A DNA stretch of 64,000 bases from Silurus meridionalis (lineage: Eukaryota; Chordata; Actinopteri; Siluriformes; Siluridae). The notes beneath the pieces were generated by a model. That model saw only the letters and a program-made list of their open reading frames with translations, was not told the origin of the DNA and ran no database searches. The DNA lies in the NCBI RefSeq assembly GCF_014805685.1, contig NC_060887.1:13838963-13902962 (forward strand), in the 5' to 3' direction. Below, piece after piece: positions 21,539 to 37,106 of this stretch. Both the position numbers and the translations under genes were made by a program. The stretch's first letter is position 1. Every line of letters begins with the position of its first letter.

Positions 21539-23640
21539 TCATAAATGATTGTTTTTGACTATCTGTCTTAAAAACATAAAAAAAACTAAAAAAAAAAAAA
21601 CCCCACCAACAGAAAAACCCCAACTTAGTCTATTAATCCTGTGATCGGAGATAGAAAAATAAAAATATGAATTTGTTTACTCTGCACAGGAACAGACTTC
21701 ATCGCAAGAGCAAGATTGGATGTTTACAAAGTAGTTCTTTGAGAAAAGAGACGGCACGAGTCGAAGTGTGAAATTCTATTACGTTCAATTGCACAAATGT
21801 TGCTCTTCCAGTAAGGTTATTTAAAGCTTTATTATTTCGCTATATTTTTCCTCCCCACATAGCCACAAAAAGGCAGGATGGATGTTTTTATGTTAATGTA
21901 ACTTGGCGTTGAAAAAAAGAGAAGAAAAATTGCCTATAAAGATTCCTGTATGATATTGACCGCATGATTTAGTTTGGAGGGAAAAAAAAAAACAGCAGCA
22001 TATTATATCTGAATGATCGACGCCTTCGTGACGATTACACTAAAGTGTGCCTGTAGTTTAGTAGTAGTAGTATCACAAACTGAAGGAAGTGGCTGGTTCT
22101 TTTTGTGCGTGTGTATGTGTGTGTGTATGACAGTAGCCATTTCAGTGCATATTATTTAATTATTATTATTTTCTTTTTATCAAACCATTCGTTTAACTCT
22201 TCTAGAAAATGTCAGGTACATTATTATAACATTCAACATCATGAAGTGCATCCGTCTCTTTCTATCTTCACTGCTGTCCACTGTACACATTCGCTCAATG
22301 AAAGTCTTGAGGATTTCGCATGGCACACCATCAAGCGGTTTTACAAAATTTAATTAACCATAGTTTCCCGCTTTTTTTTCTTCTTCTCTTCATTCTAACC
22401 ATAACACCACTTCCGTAAGCCCCTGATAAACTTATAACTGTAATCACTTATCTGCTCGTGAGCCTAATTTTGAGTAATCTGGAAGCAATACACTGATATA
22501 AAGTATAGCTAACGTAGTCGTTACTTGTTAATAAGCTATAAAAGCTTTTTGTTCAATCAAACACAAAGATACACAACAGAGTGTTAACGCCAGTTGTTTT
22601 AATGCATCTCAAAAACATTTGGTTCTTTGTTTTTTCCTCTTTTTTATTTTTTTTTTATTTTAAAGATATATATCTGGTTCTGTTGAATTTGTCACGGGCT
22701 GTATTCAGGATAATAAATATTGTGGAACACAAACTGCTTTCTGCTTTTTTATTATCATTATTTTGTTTTGTTTTTTTTAGAAACTTGATTATCTGATCAG
22801 GTTGTTAATTTCAAATAAAATGGAACGAGCAGTCGTGAGCAGAAATGCCTTGCTGAGGAAAGCTTTCAAGGACAATGGCCTGTTTTGTAACCACAGGAAT
22901 TTTTTTCTCAGATAAAATTTAATTTAGTTTTAGTAAAATTGGACAGTTTAAGATTGGAGGAAAAAAAAAAAGTTGACAAATACTGCTGTGGTACTGGGAC
23001 TTTCCATGCAGCTCTGAATCTTGAATATTTGATCAATACCTCCACACCAGTAGGTGGCCTGGTGGATCACGAAGCTTTCCAGAGCGGCAACAAAATGGAG
23101 CGACTAAAACGCACAAGATGAAATAAAAATCATTTTTTTCGATGTATAGAAATTTGTGCAAATTGTCATATTTTTGTCACGTTACACTGAGACCGCAGTG
23201 ATTGATTTACATTTGAGTTTTTATTTTCCTTTATTAAAAGCCTATTACTACATCTTGACCGGTGTATAAAAAAAATACTAGGAAAAAATTAAACAAACAA
23301 GTGGCAGTAAACCAATTTATGATGCATTTCCATTTTATAAAACTCAGCCTTTTATATGGTGATCTGTCAGGTCACGTGACTTGGTCTACGTCCTTTGCCT
23401 TTTCCCGCGAACATGTCGGAAGAAACCACTTGTCGAGGGGAGTTCATTCTTATTTCGCTATGCTTGAAGATGAACACGTGTCTTATAGAAGCCATAAAGA
23501 TTGTTTCTCGGCCGACATTGCGTTTAAAATATATATATTATATGACACGCATTACGTAGTGAAGTGCGTGTAAATGATATTTTATGTTAATAGAATACAA
23601 TTGTAATCTTAAAAGGCGGATGTTTCCCCCGTTGACGAAA
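21539..23640. other. UBE2V2 3'UTR and UBE2V2-MCM4 intergenic region
   Basis: No coding exon recognised. Candidate UBE2V2 poly(A) signals (AATAAA) are at 22712 and 22814; which is used cannot be told from sequence. I looked on the minus strand for a head-to-head PRKDC first exon, as in mammals, and saw none. Confidence 0.5.
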
Positions 23641-23660
23641 TGGCGCTGCCGAGGTTTCTG

Positions 23661-23746
23661 ATTGGTCCACAGTTTCCGCGCGAAAACCACGTCACCGAGC
23701 GATTTCGCGCCACGCGTTGGGTATTTGGGAAGAAGCCTCTGATACG
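23661..23746 (+). promoter_or_regulatory. mcm4: MCM4 promoter and non-coding first exon, with E2F sites
   Basis: A reverse CCAAT box (ATTGG, 23661-23665) is followed by the palindromic E2F site TTTCCGCGCGAAAA (23673-23686) and a second E2F-like TTTCGCGCC (23703-23711). A GTAAGC donor at 23747 ends a likely non-coding exon 1, which splices to the acceptor at 25081. MCM genes are classical E2F targets at G1/S, which fits. The exact transcription start is not visible. Confidence 0.7.
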
Positions 23747-24469
23747 GTAAGCTCGTATTCTTTACTGTTATTTAAGTCATTTATTATTTTTATTTTTATT
23801 TTTTAGAAACGAGTATAAATGATCATAGATGTAATTAAGATGTAATGTTTTGGTATGTTTTGAGTAACGTGTATGTATAACGTTAATTTTTCATAATAAA
23901 TACACATAATGGAAAATATATATAATATGGAGTCGTTGTTATGTTTGTATTTGTTGGAAGTTGAAGTTAGGGATATTATATAATATAATTTGGAGATGAA
24001 AGCAGTGTAATGTGACTCTGTTCATTGCTGATGTTTGAGCTGATTCGTGTGATCCTGTTTGTTTTATAGTCTAATATTCGAGTCACGTGCGTTTTATCCG
24101 TTTTTCTGTTAGTCAAGATGGCTGCCTTCTTTAGGAACTTAAAAAAACAACAAATAAATCCCTGTTTCCACTCATCAGCTTCTTTCTTGATCACTTTAAA
24201 AGCTTTGTTTAATGTGCATGAAAGGCAAGCTGCCATTGAGCCCCAAGACATTTAGTAAAGATTTATTCACTTTGTGATGCTGTGAAAGGAAAAGTCAAAC
24301 CTGAACTCTATTATTTTCCAATTTCTGTTTTGTTTTGATAGATTTATGTCCAAACACGTTTCCTCCTCCTCCTATAGATCCATGTTGTATAATGACTTGG
24401 TAGAATAATTGTAGTTTACAGTATGATGACAGGATGGTAAAGAATAATAATGCAAAGAATAAGACAAAT

Positions 24470-24840
24470 CAAGAAGCTTTTGTCATTTCAACTATATAAA
24501 GCTGATGAAATGAGATGACGTTCCTCCAGAACCCTGGTGCTACATAAAACAACATAAAGCTACATAACAGAAAACACAGAGCTGAGGACTAAAGTGTCCT
24601 CACCACAAAGTGCATTGTGTGCAACCGCAGGACAAAAGATGGTGTGGGACACAAAATAGTGCCGACCAGTAAACCTACTATATATAAACAAGAGTGTACT
24701 TGTAGATCATCAACACAATGTTGTGCGAAAGTGTCAGTAGCAGCAACCAGGAGGTGCGAAACAGCATGTAAACAATATAATATGATTAATGTAATATAAT
24801 ATGGGTGGTGCTGAGGACATGGACATAAGACAATAAGACA
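24470..24840. repeat. Interspersed repeat in MCM4 intron 1, LINE-tail-like
   Basis: Contains 'TTTTGTCATTTCAACTATAT', 'ACGTTCCTCCAGAACCCTGG', 'GCTACATAAAACAACATAAAG' in the order found in a common fish retroelement tail. No intact frame. Class by memory only. Confidence 0.45.
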
Positions 24841-25093
24841 CATTTTTAGGAATTGTGTGTGTATATAAATAATTTTTTGTAGCTCTTACTATGAAGACTC
24901 ATTTCATAAACATTGAATAAATTAATATCTCTTCACAGAAGTCCTCATAAGTCTTTCCCGTATTATAAATATGAAAAACCGTCATTGTTGTAGGTCGAGT
25001 CCAGTGCATAAGCATTAAATCTGAATTTTAATACAAAAATAATTGCCTCCTGATCATTATCGCTTTTTATTTCTTTTCCAGTGAGTGGTCAAG

Positions 25094-30238
<5,145 letters not shown>

Positions 30239-30357
30239 ATAAATAATGCACTCGTCACCAATTCCTGTTGAGAAGAAGAGTTCGCCCTGTCTGTAGAGCA
30301 ATTATTATTGTTATTCATGTTCATGTATATTAAGGCCTGTTTTGTTTTGTTTTTGCT

Positions 30358-30363
30358 ATTAAA
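30358..30363 (+). terminator. mcm4: Candidate poly(A) signal of MCM4
   Basis: ATTAAA 120 bp after the stop, followed by T/G-rich sequence. An AATAAA also overlaps the stop codon (30238-30243) but is too close to be the likely main signal. Confidence 0.45.
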
Positions 30364-31539
30364 ATGTTTTGCTAGTCATGACTCGGTTTTGTTCATCTGT
30401 TTGTTTAAAATTCAATGTGAACCAGTCGACAGATACCGTAAGGCTGTACAGGATACGAGTGCATGTAGGAGGAGGTTTTTACTTCCATGCTTCTTCTCAA
30501 CCTTAGTTGGGTGTGAATTCAAACAATTTAATACACTTTTCTTCAGCTTGATTTTTGGATTGTGGACAAATCTGTTCTGTTCCTCACTGAACAGATTACG
30601 CTTTGCGGTTACTTGGTAACATCTTGTTTTTCCCCATGTATGGCACTGTGTAGTTAATGTTTATGGAAGAAGTTTGAAAGACCAAAAAAAGTGATGACTA
30701 GTGAACTTTAGAGCAGGCAGGAAGGAAGTAAAGGAAGACAGGAAGAAAGGAATGAATGAAGACGCCATAAAGGACTGAAGACGGACAGGAAGGAATCTAG
30801 GAAGACAGGATGGAATAAAGAAAGGAAGACCCGTAAATGCAAACGGGAAAGAGTGCAAGAATTAACAAAAACAAGTTATTAATCTCTAATAGAAAGGGTA
30901 ATGTTACAACAGTAGGTTTAGACCTACGACAAAGCATAAGCTACACGATGAAGAATATTCAGGTGAAGTTCAATTGAAAACGTATAACTTATTTTATTTT
31001 TTTTATAATAGTGCACATTAAAGTGCATTAACGCAAATTGCAAAAAAATATACAGAACGTAAATAACGGTACATAAGCTTCACCAGGAAACAAAGGGAAA
31101 GTCAATTGAGCTCGAAACATTTTTTTTTTTCCTATTTTATATATTTCCTAATTGAGAAACTGTGGTGTAGAAAAAAGTGAAGACGAGCACGAGAAAGAAG
31201 GTAAAATGACAACAAAAGAACTGATCTACTGTTTATAATAGTGTGGTCACGTGGTAATATGAGAACTGCACGTTAAAATGCATTAACGGGGTAAAAGGTT
31301 GCGTAATAATATTATTATAATAATACACTGTGTTAATGTACAGGGTGATTGTGTTTATCTACAGGTGGGAACTGTATAGAAGGTGCACCAGCAAGAGCAA
31401 AAGTGAATGGAGCCAGAAGCTGATTTTTTTTTTTTTTTTTTTTGGATGACATCCTAAGTAAAAAAAAAACCTCCTGTGGTGTGTGAGGAGTGTGCTGATG
31501 TTTTTTCTGGGTGTGCAGTGTACACACGCCACGCTGCTG

Positions 31540-31875
31540 TCGGACAGACAGACAGACAGACGGACGAGGGCGCGGTGTGTGAATAAGAGGACGCGCCGGA
31601 GGTGGGCATTGAACACAAGCCGCTGAGGAGAGAGAGAGTGTGTGTGTGTGTGTCCAGGTCGGAGTTGAGGGAGTTTACGGGTGAGTCGAGTTTGGATCCG
31701 AGGTGTAGATCAAGCGGCATGAAAACTAACCCAGATCTGATGCTCATTTCCTTTTTTTTTTTTAACACACAGAGACAAATGGACAGCGAGGTGAAGGAGA
31801 AAGAGAGTAGGGTGTGTGTGGGGGACATGTCCGGAAGTCGAGCAGCGCGCGCAGCTTTGAGTGTGCTAGACGCTA
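31540..31875. promoter_or_regulatory. CpG-rich segment, candidate promoter or non-coding first exon
   Basis: A local rise in CpG (GGACGAGGGCGCGGTG, GGACGCGCCGGAGG, AGCAGCGCGCGCAGC) in AT-rich surroundings, with a good donor sequence (TTTACGG|GTGAGT) at 31680/31681. It could be an upstream alternative first exon of MAPRE2 or a non-coding transcript. No coding potential is evident, and this is inference from composition only. Confidence 0.3.
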
Positions 31876-33797
31876 GCTAGATTAGCCGTCATATCAATTG
31901 ACAAGCTGTCAGTATTCTTTTTTTTTTATTCATTAATTTATTTGTTAACTAATAAAATAACAACGCTGCCATTTGCATTGCTTATTTCTTCCTTTTTTCT
32001 CGTGCCACTTTCCTTTCGATATAAAAAAAGTGTCCGATGTATGAAAATCGGACGTGATGAAGAATGTTAGCATGGACGCTAGCTAGCGTTCTTTGCCTCT
32101 ATACGTGGAAATGGGTGCAAGTGTGAATGCACACGTTTCAAATGAACCCTGAAGTTAAAACTTTGCATAGCCGCTTGGTTTTATTTAACAAAACAGTATT
32201 ATTTTTTTGTTGTTGAAAAAAACTAGAATTAAAAGCAAAATCCAGCTGTAGTGAGTGTGCTGGAAAAAAAAAAAAATCAATAAGGCATTTAGAAGCACAA
32301 AAGGCTTCAGAACAGACTGGTACAGATTCACTACATCTATTCACTAGCACTGGTCACTGGTTGCCCCCCAACCTCAGCATGGGCATGTGAAGAGGATTTT
32401 AACATTAGAATCAACTCAAAAGTGCAAAAGGAATAAATAAAAAAAAACACATTTGCATCTCATGCTGTGAGAGAAAACTAATCAGGAAAGGAGTGATAAG
32501 GTGAAGGTCCTGATACCACAGCGGAGTCAATATTTCTTTTACAATGGAGTGTTTTATTTCTCTTACACCAAAGTAGTTTGTCGTCGGTTCCAATTTTTCG
32601 TTTAGAGAAGAGCGACGCCGTATTATTCATCCCTTTCTACCTACACCTTACTGCTAAAAGATATGTATCCTCTGGATCATGTTATAGCAGCTATAAACAC
32701 ACAATCCCAAATCAATGATAAGGATTAAAAAAAAAGAAACCTAACTAACAAAAATGTTACCGAGAACCCAGAAAGGGTGGACTCTTCCATCCAGAAAGCA
32801 TTAAGCTACAGATTTACCTCGGAAACTTTCACAGCACGGACACTGGAGTCTCCGTACGTAACGTTAACTAATAGAAGTCTTCTTCTTTATCTAACAATTA
32901 GGTCAATTGACCGAAATAGAAACGATTGTTTCCGATCTAACCTGCTCTGTGGATCTTCCACAGCTTTTAGCGAAAAAACAATACATGCTCTTGATAAATA
33001 CAAAATTGTAATCAGTGAGAAAATGCTGTTGTATAAGTGGAATAAAACACTTCAGGTGGTGCGTCACACCTCCTCCTACCCCTCATCTGTTCCAGCAACA
33101 GCACCCTCATTAGATATTTTGTTACACTTTTTTACACTCCTACAAATCTTAGCATTTTATTCATCCCCGAGTTTAGCAAATTGCAGACGAGTGGAATCAG
33201 GTGCATTAAAAGCAGCACTACGGTACTTAAATCTTGAACTTGTCTCCAATTTCCACATTAGACGTGCATTAGACCTGCATTAGACCATGATGTACATAAG
33301 AATAATGGGGTATATTTTGATCCAAGCGTTTGTCTAATAGAAGGACTGTATTACTTACATGTTGAGCCACAGAGCTGCGGGATTCTGATTAGTTGGAAAG
33401 TGTCGATTGGTTTTCTGTAGCGGTTGCGTATTTGCACCTCTCAGGGTCGTATTAACACACGTTTCTACGTTAACGAATAACATTATGGATGCTGAGCATT
33501 ATCTTAAAAGTTTGTTTTGTTGATGCGGGAATGTTTTCTGTCCAGTATCAGTGCTTTTTTTTCAAGAAAAGACTTTCTGTCTCATTAAATTTGTGAGAAA
33601 GGAAATGAAAAGGGTGGTGAGGGGAAGACTGTTTATATATAAACGGGTAGGAAGTCCAATGAATTTTTTTTTTTTTTTTAATAAGTCAGAAATTGCAGTT
33701 GTGGTCAAATCCATGTGGTATGAGAGAAGCGAAAATGGACTGCCCTCTCACACCACCCTGCCATTGGTTATTTTCCTACAACTAACTGAAATCGTTT

Positions 33798-35580
33798 TTT
33801 TTATTTTTTTTTTATCACGTGCCAAATCTAATCTTAGACCGATTCGCCACTTGTGGCTCGTAGCAGCTCTGGTACCAGTACTCTTAAAAGAGAAAAAGAG
33901 TGACTGATCTTTTTACCCAGTAGGTAGCATGCACGCTCAAAAGCCATCCATCCCACAAACATCCATAACTGGCCAGGCACACTTTTAACAATACACTGAG
34001 AAAGGTATTATTAATGGATAACATGATACTCTGTGATAGTACGATTCTATATCAGATGTTAGGATGAAAATCTTCTATCGATTCATTTTTGTATATTATT
34101 TTTTATTGATAGCAACATTCTGCGTAGTTAACATCATCAGCATGATCCTGAAATGAGCTTGTAGTCTCCTGGTGGCTGTCCTAGGGGTTTTGAATGATCC
34201 TATGCTGTCCTCCTTCTTAATGCACTTTAATTAACTGTCTATGCAGGGTTTATAAGCTGAGATTTGTATATATTTTTTATGAGTATGAATTGTTCTCGTT
34301 AGGATTGTTGCTCAGCGAGAAACCCATTTTAGGATGTTTTCACATTTGGACCGAGTCTATAGCCAGGATTCACACTTTATGGCCAAAAGAATTTGAAGAA
34401 TGTCTCATAGACATATGTCAAATGTGCGTATTTTTGATCTGGTTCCAGATTTAGTTTTACTTGTCTGTTCATTATAATCTTTTTACTGGGAGGATTTTAG
34501 TAGATTTGTGAATATGCAGTGTGGCTGTATGAGGTAGTGTTTATTTTGACAAAAGCGCATTAATGAGGTCGGATACTTGTGTTGTGATGTTGAGGAGGCC
34601 TTGTATGTACTTGGTGTTCCAGTTCATCAATGAAGTGGTGATGATCAGTGCTTTTAAATGCATTACAGAGTTTGAGTCCTCTGGAAGTCTGGTTTTATTT
34701 TTTTTATCACGTGCCAAATCTAATCTTAGACCGATTCGCCACTTGTGGCTCGTAGCAGCTCTGGTACCAGTACTCTTAAAAGAGAAAAAGAGTGACTGAT
34801 CTTTTTACCCAGTAGGTAGCATGCACGCTCAAAAGCCATCCATCCCACAAACATCCATAACTGGCCAGGCACACTTTTAACAATACACTGAGAAAGGTAT
34901 TATTAATGGATAACATGATACTCTGTGATAGTACGATTCTATATCAGATGTTAGGATGAAAATCTTCTATCGATTCATTTTTGTATATTATTTTTTATTG
35001 ATAGCAACATTCTGCGTAGTTAACATCATCAGCATGATCCTGAAATGAGCTTGTAGTCTCCTGGTGGCTGTCCTAGGGGTTTTGAATGATCCTATGCTGT
35101 CCTCCTTCTTAATGCACTTTAATTAACTGTCTATGCAGGGTTTATAAGCTGAGATTTGTATATATTTTTTATGAGTATGAATTGTTCTCGTTAGGATTGT
35201 TGCTCAGCGAGAAACCCATTTTAGGATGTTTTCACATTTGGACCGAGTCTATAGCCAGGATTCACACTTTATGGCCAAAAGAATTTGAAGAATGTCTCAT
35301 AGACATATGTCAAATGTGCGTATTTTGATCTGGTTCCAGATTTAGTTTTACTTGTCTGTTCATTATAATCTTTTTACTGGGAGGATTTTAGTAGATTTGT
35401 GAATATGCAGTGTGGCTGTATGAGGTAGTGTTTATTTTGACAAAAGCGCATTAATGAGGTCGGATACTTGTGTTGTGATGTTGAGGAGGCCTTGTATGTA
35501 CTTGGTGTTCCAGTTCATCAATGAAGTGGTGATGATCAGTGCTTTTAAATGCATTACAGAGTTTGAGTCCTCTGGAAGTC
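33798..35580. repeat. Near-perfect tandem duplication, two copies of about 891 bp
   Basis: Copy 1 is about 33798-34689 and copy 2 about 34690-35580. For example ATCACGTGCCAAATC occurs at 33814 and 34706, and GAGGTCGGATACTTGTG at 34567 and 35458. The only difference I found is one T in a T-run (about 34428 against 35321). All three boundaries lie in T-rich tracts. Each copy contains a relic of the CACTATATGGCC MITE family. No gene is included. Confidence 0.92.
34375..34690. mobile_element. Decayed MITE relic (CACTATATGGCC family)
   Basis: Begins 'CACTTTATGGCCAAAAGAAT' and contains 'GCATTAATGAGGTCGG' and TTGAGGAGGCCTTG, as in the interior of the family. It is carried into the second copy of the tandem duplication. 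Confidence 0.55.
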
Positions 35581-35807
35581 TGGTTTTATTTTTTTTTTTA
35601 TGTTTTAATAAGGCAAACCTTTCCTTGTCACCAGAAAACCTGAAACAAAAACAAACATCACGAGTTTTACTTAAAGCTTTACTTAAGAGTTTCTACATCT
35701 AATGCAGCTCATCCAGTTTAATATGAAATGAGTCCCAGGACCAAAGATCGGTTCTTTGGGCCCCGTCTGGCTTTAAAAAATAGGCTTGTTATATTATCTC
35801 ACATGCT

Positions 35808-35871
35808 GTATTTTTGATTTTTTTTTTTTCGGTGGGGCAGATCCGCATCTGGAAGGATTGAAAATGCATAG

Positions 35872-35933
<62 letters not shown>

Positions 35934-36008
35934 TTTAATTTTATTTTTTTTGCATTTCTAATCCTTCCAGATGCGGATCTGCCCCACCGAAAAAGAAATC
36001 AAAAATAC
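35808..36008. repeat. Long inverted repeat flanking a (TA)n tract
   Basis: The arms 35808-35868 and 35951-36008 share about 58 bp, with a poly-T length difference of 3 and about three substitutions. The common core is 'CGGTGGGGCAGATCCGCATC'. Between them lies a (TA)n tract at 35874-35930. This could be a fold-back transposon; no family recognised. Confidence 0.85.
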
Positions 36009-36450
36009 AAATTATTATATCAAAAATATATATATTATGTGCATGCATCTGGAAGAATGTGCAAGGCAGAAAACACACAAAAAAAAGTAAAAAAAATCTA
36101 ATTTTTTTTTTTACCGGAATAAAATGACAGGTTAAAATCTGAATCAAATCTTTGTAGTGTAAAAGGAAAAAAATCAAAATCACACCACGTCCGATTATTG
36201 AAAAATAGTTCACTTATAGCACCTCCCAACGGCTGAATGGAGTATTGCATCGAAAGTGCACCGCAGTCAGAAGCCTTTTTGATCTTTATTAATTTAATTT
36301 TTAAATACTTTTCCTTTAAACAGGAAAAAAACAATACAAATATATTTAATATATAGATATGTATGCCCTCGACGCTTTTAAAGAACACCTGCTAGGTTCT
36401 CGAATAAAAATTGTTTTATAACGATAACGAAAATCACGGACACTCCTAGT

Positions 36451-36481
36451 CACGTGGGGGTGTCGCTAAGGGGTGACGTCA
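36451..36481 (+). promoter_or_regulatory. mapre2: E-box plus full CRE in the MAPRE2 promoter
   Basis: CACGTG at 36451-36456 and TGACGTCA at 36474-36481, about 170 bp before the start codon, in a locally CpG-rich sequence. The same two motifs occur in the UBE2V2 promoter. Confidence 0.55.
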
Positions 36482-36650
36482 CCACCGAGCTCAGCGCGAG
36501 ACCCGCCTTAGAAACAAGCCAAAACTCCCCCCCCCCCGATCCTGCCGTCTGTTATTATTATTATTATAGCGGTTCTTTTATTATCAGTGGTATTAATATT
36601 AGTAGTATTTTTCCGAGAGCGGTTCCAGATTTCTTTTTTCCCAGACCCAA

Positions 36651-37071
36651 ATGCCAGGTCCCACTCAAGCACTGTCCCCGAACGGAGAGAATAATAACGA
36701 CATCATTGAGGACAATGGAACCAACATCATCCCTTACAGAAAGAACACAGTGCGAGGAGAACGGGCGTACAGGTAAAATAAGCAAACAAACAAACGGAAA
36801 AAAAAACAAAACAAAAAAACGCGTAAATCTGATGATTAAAAACACCACCCTTAAGTAAGGCTTTAATGTAATGCAGAGAAACGCAATGCGCGGTAATGTT
36901 ACATGGTCGCTTCCTCTCAATACGTAACTGTGTGTATGGAAATTGCTAGAAATCTTCCCAAATTGGACATTTTGAGCCTCTGGACACCGTTATATTTTTG
37001 TGGAAAAAAATTATGAAATGCCAGAAATGTCATGCACCATCCTAGCGGTTTGAAAACGGTACACGAAGAGG

Positions 37072-37106
<35 letters not shown>

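Larger units (their letters stand above)
30364..36650. other. Non-coding region between MCM4 and MAPRE2
   Basis: No coding exon recognised in over 6 kb. It contains a purine-rich (GGAA/GACA) stretch at 30710-30850, a CpG-rich segment at 31540-31870, an 891-bp tandem duplication at 33798-35580, a long inverted repeat around a TA tract at 35808-36008, and the MAPRE2 promoter at the right edge. Confidence 0.6.

Noticed and set aside
23262..23573. 103-codon open frame upstream of MCM4
   Set aside because: No recognisable family, atypical composition, no splice structure; probably chance in the intergenic region.
21539..23640. Possible PRKDC first exon head-to-head with MCM4
   Set aside because: I expected one from mammalian synteny, but no minus-strand frame resembles the PRKDC N-terminus.
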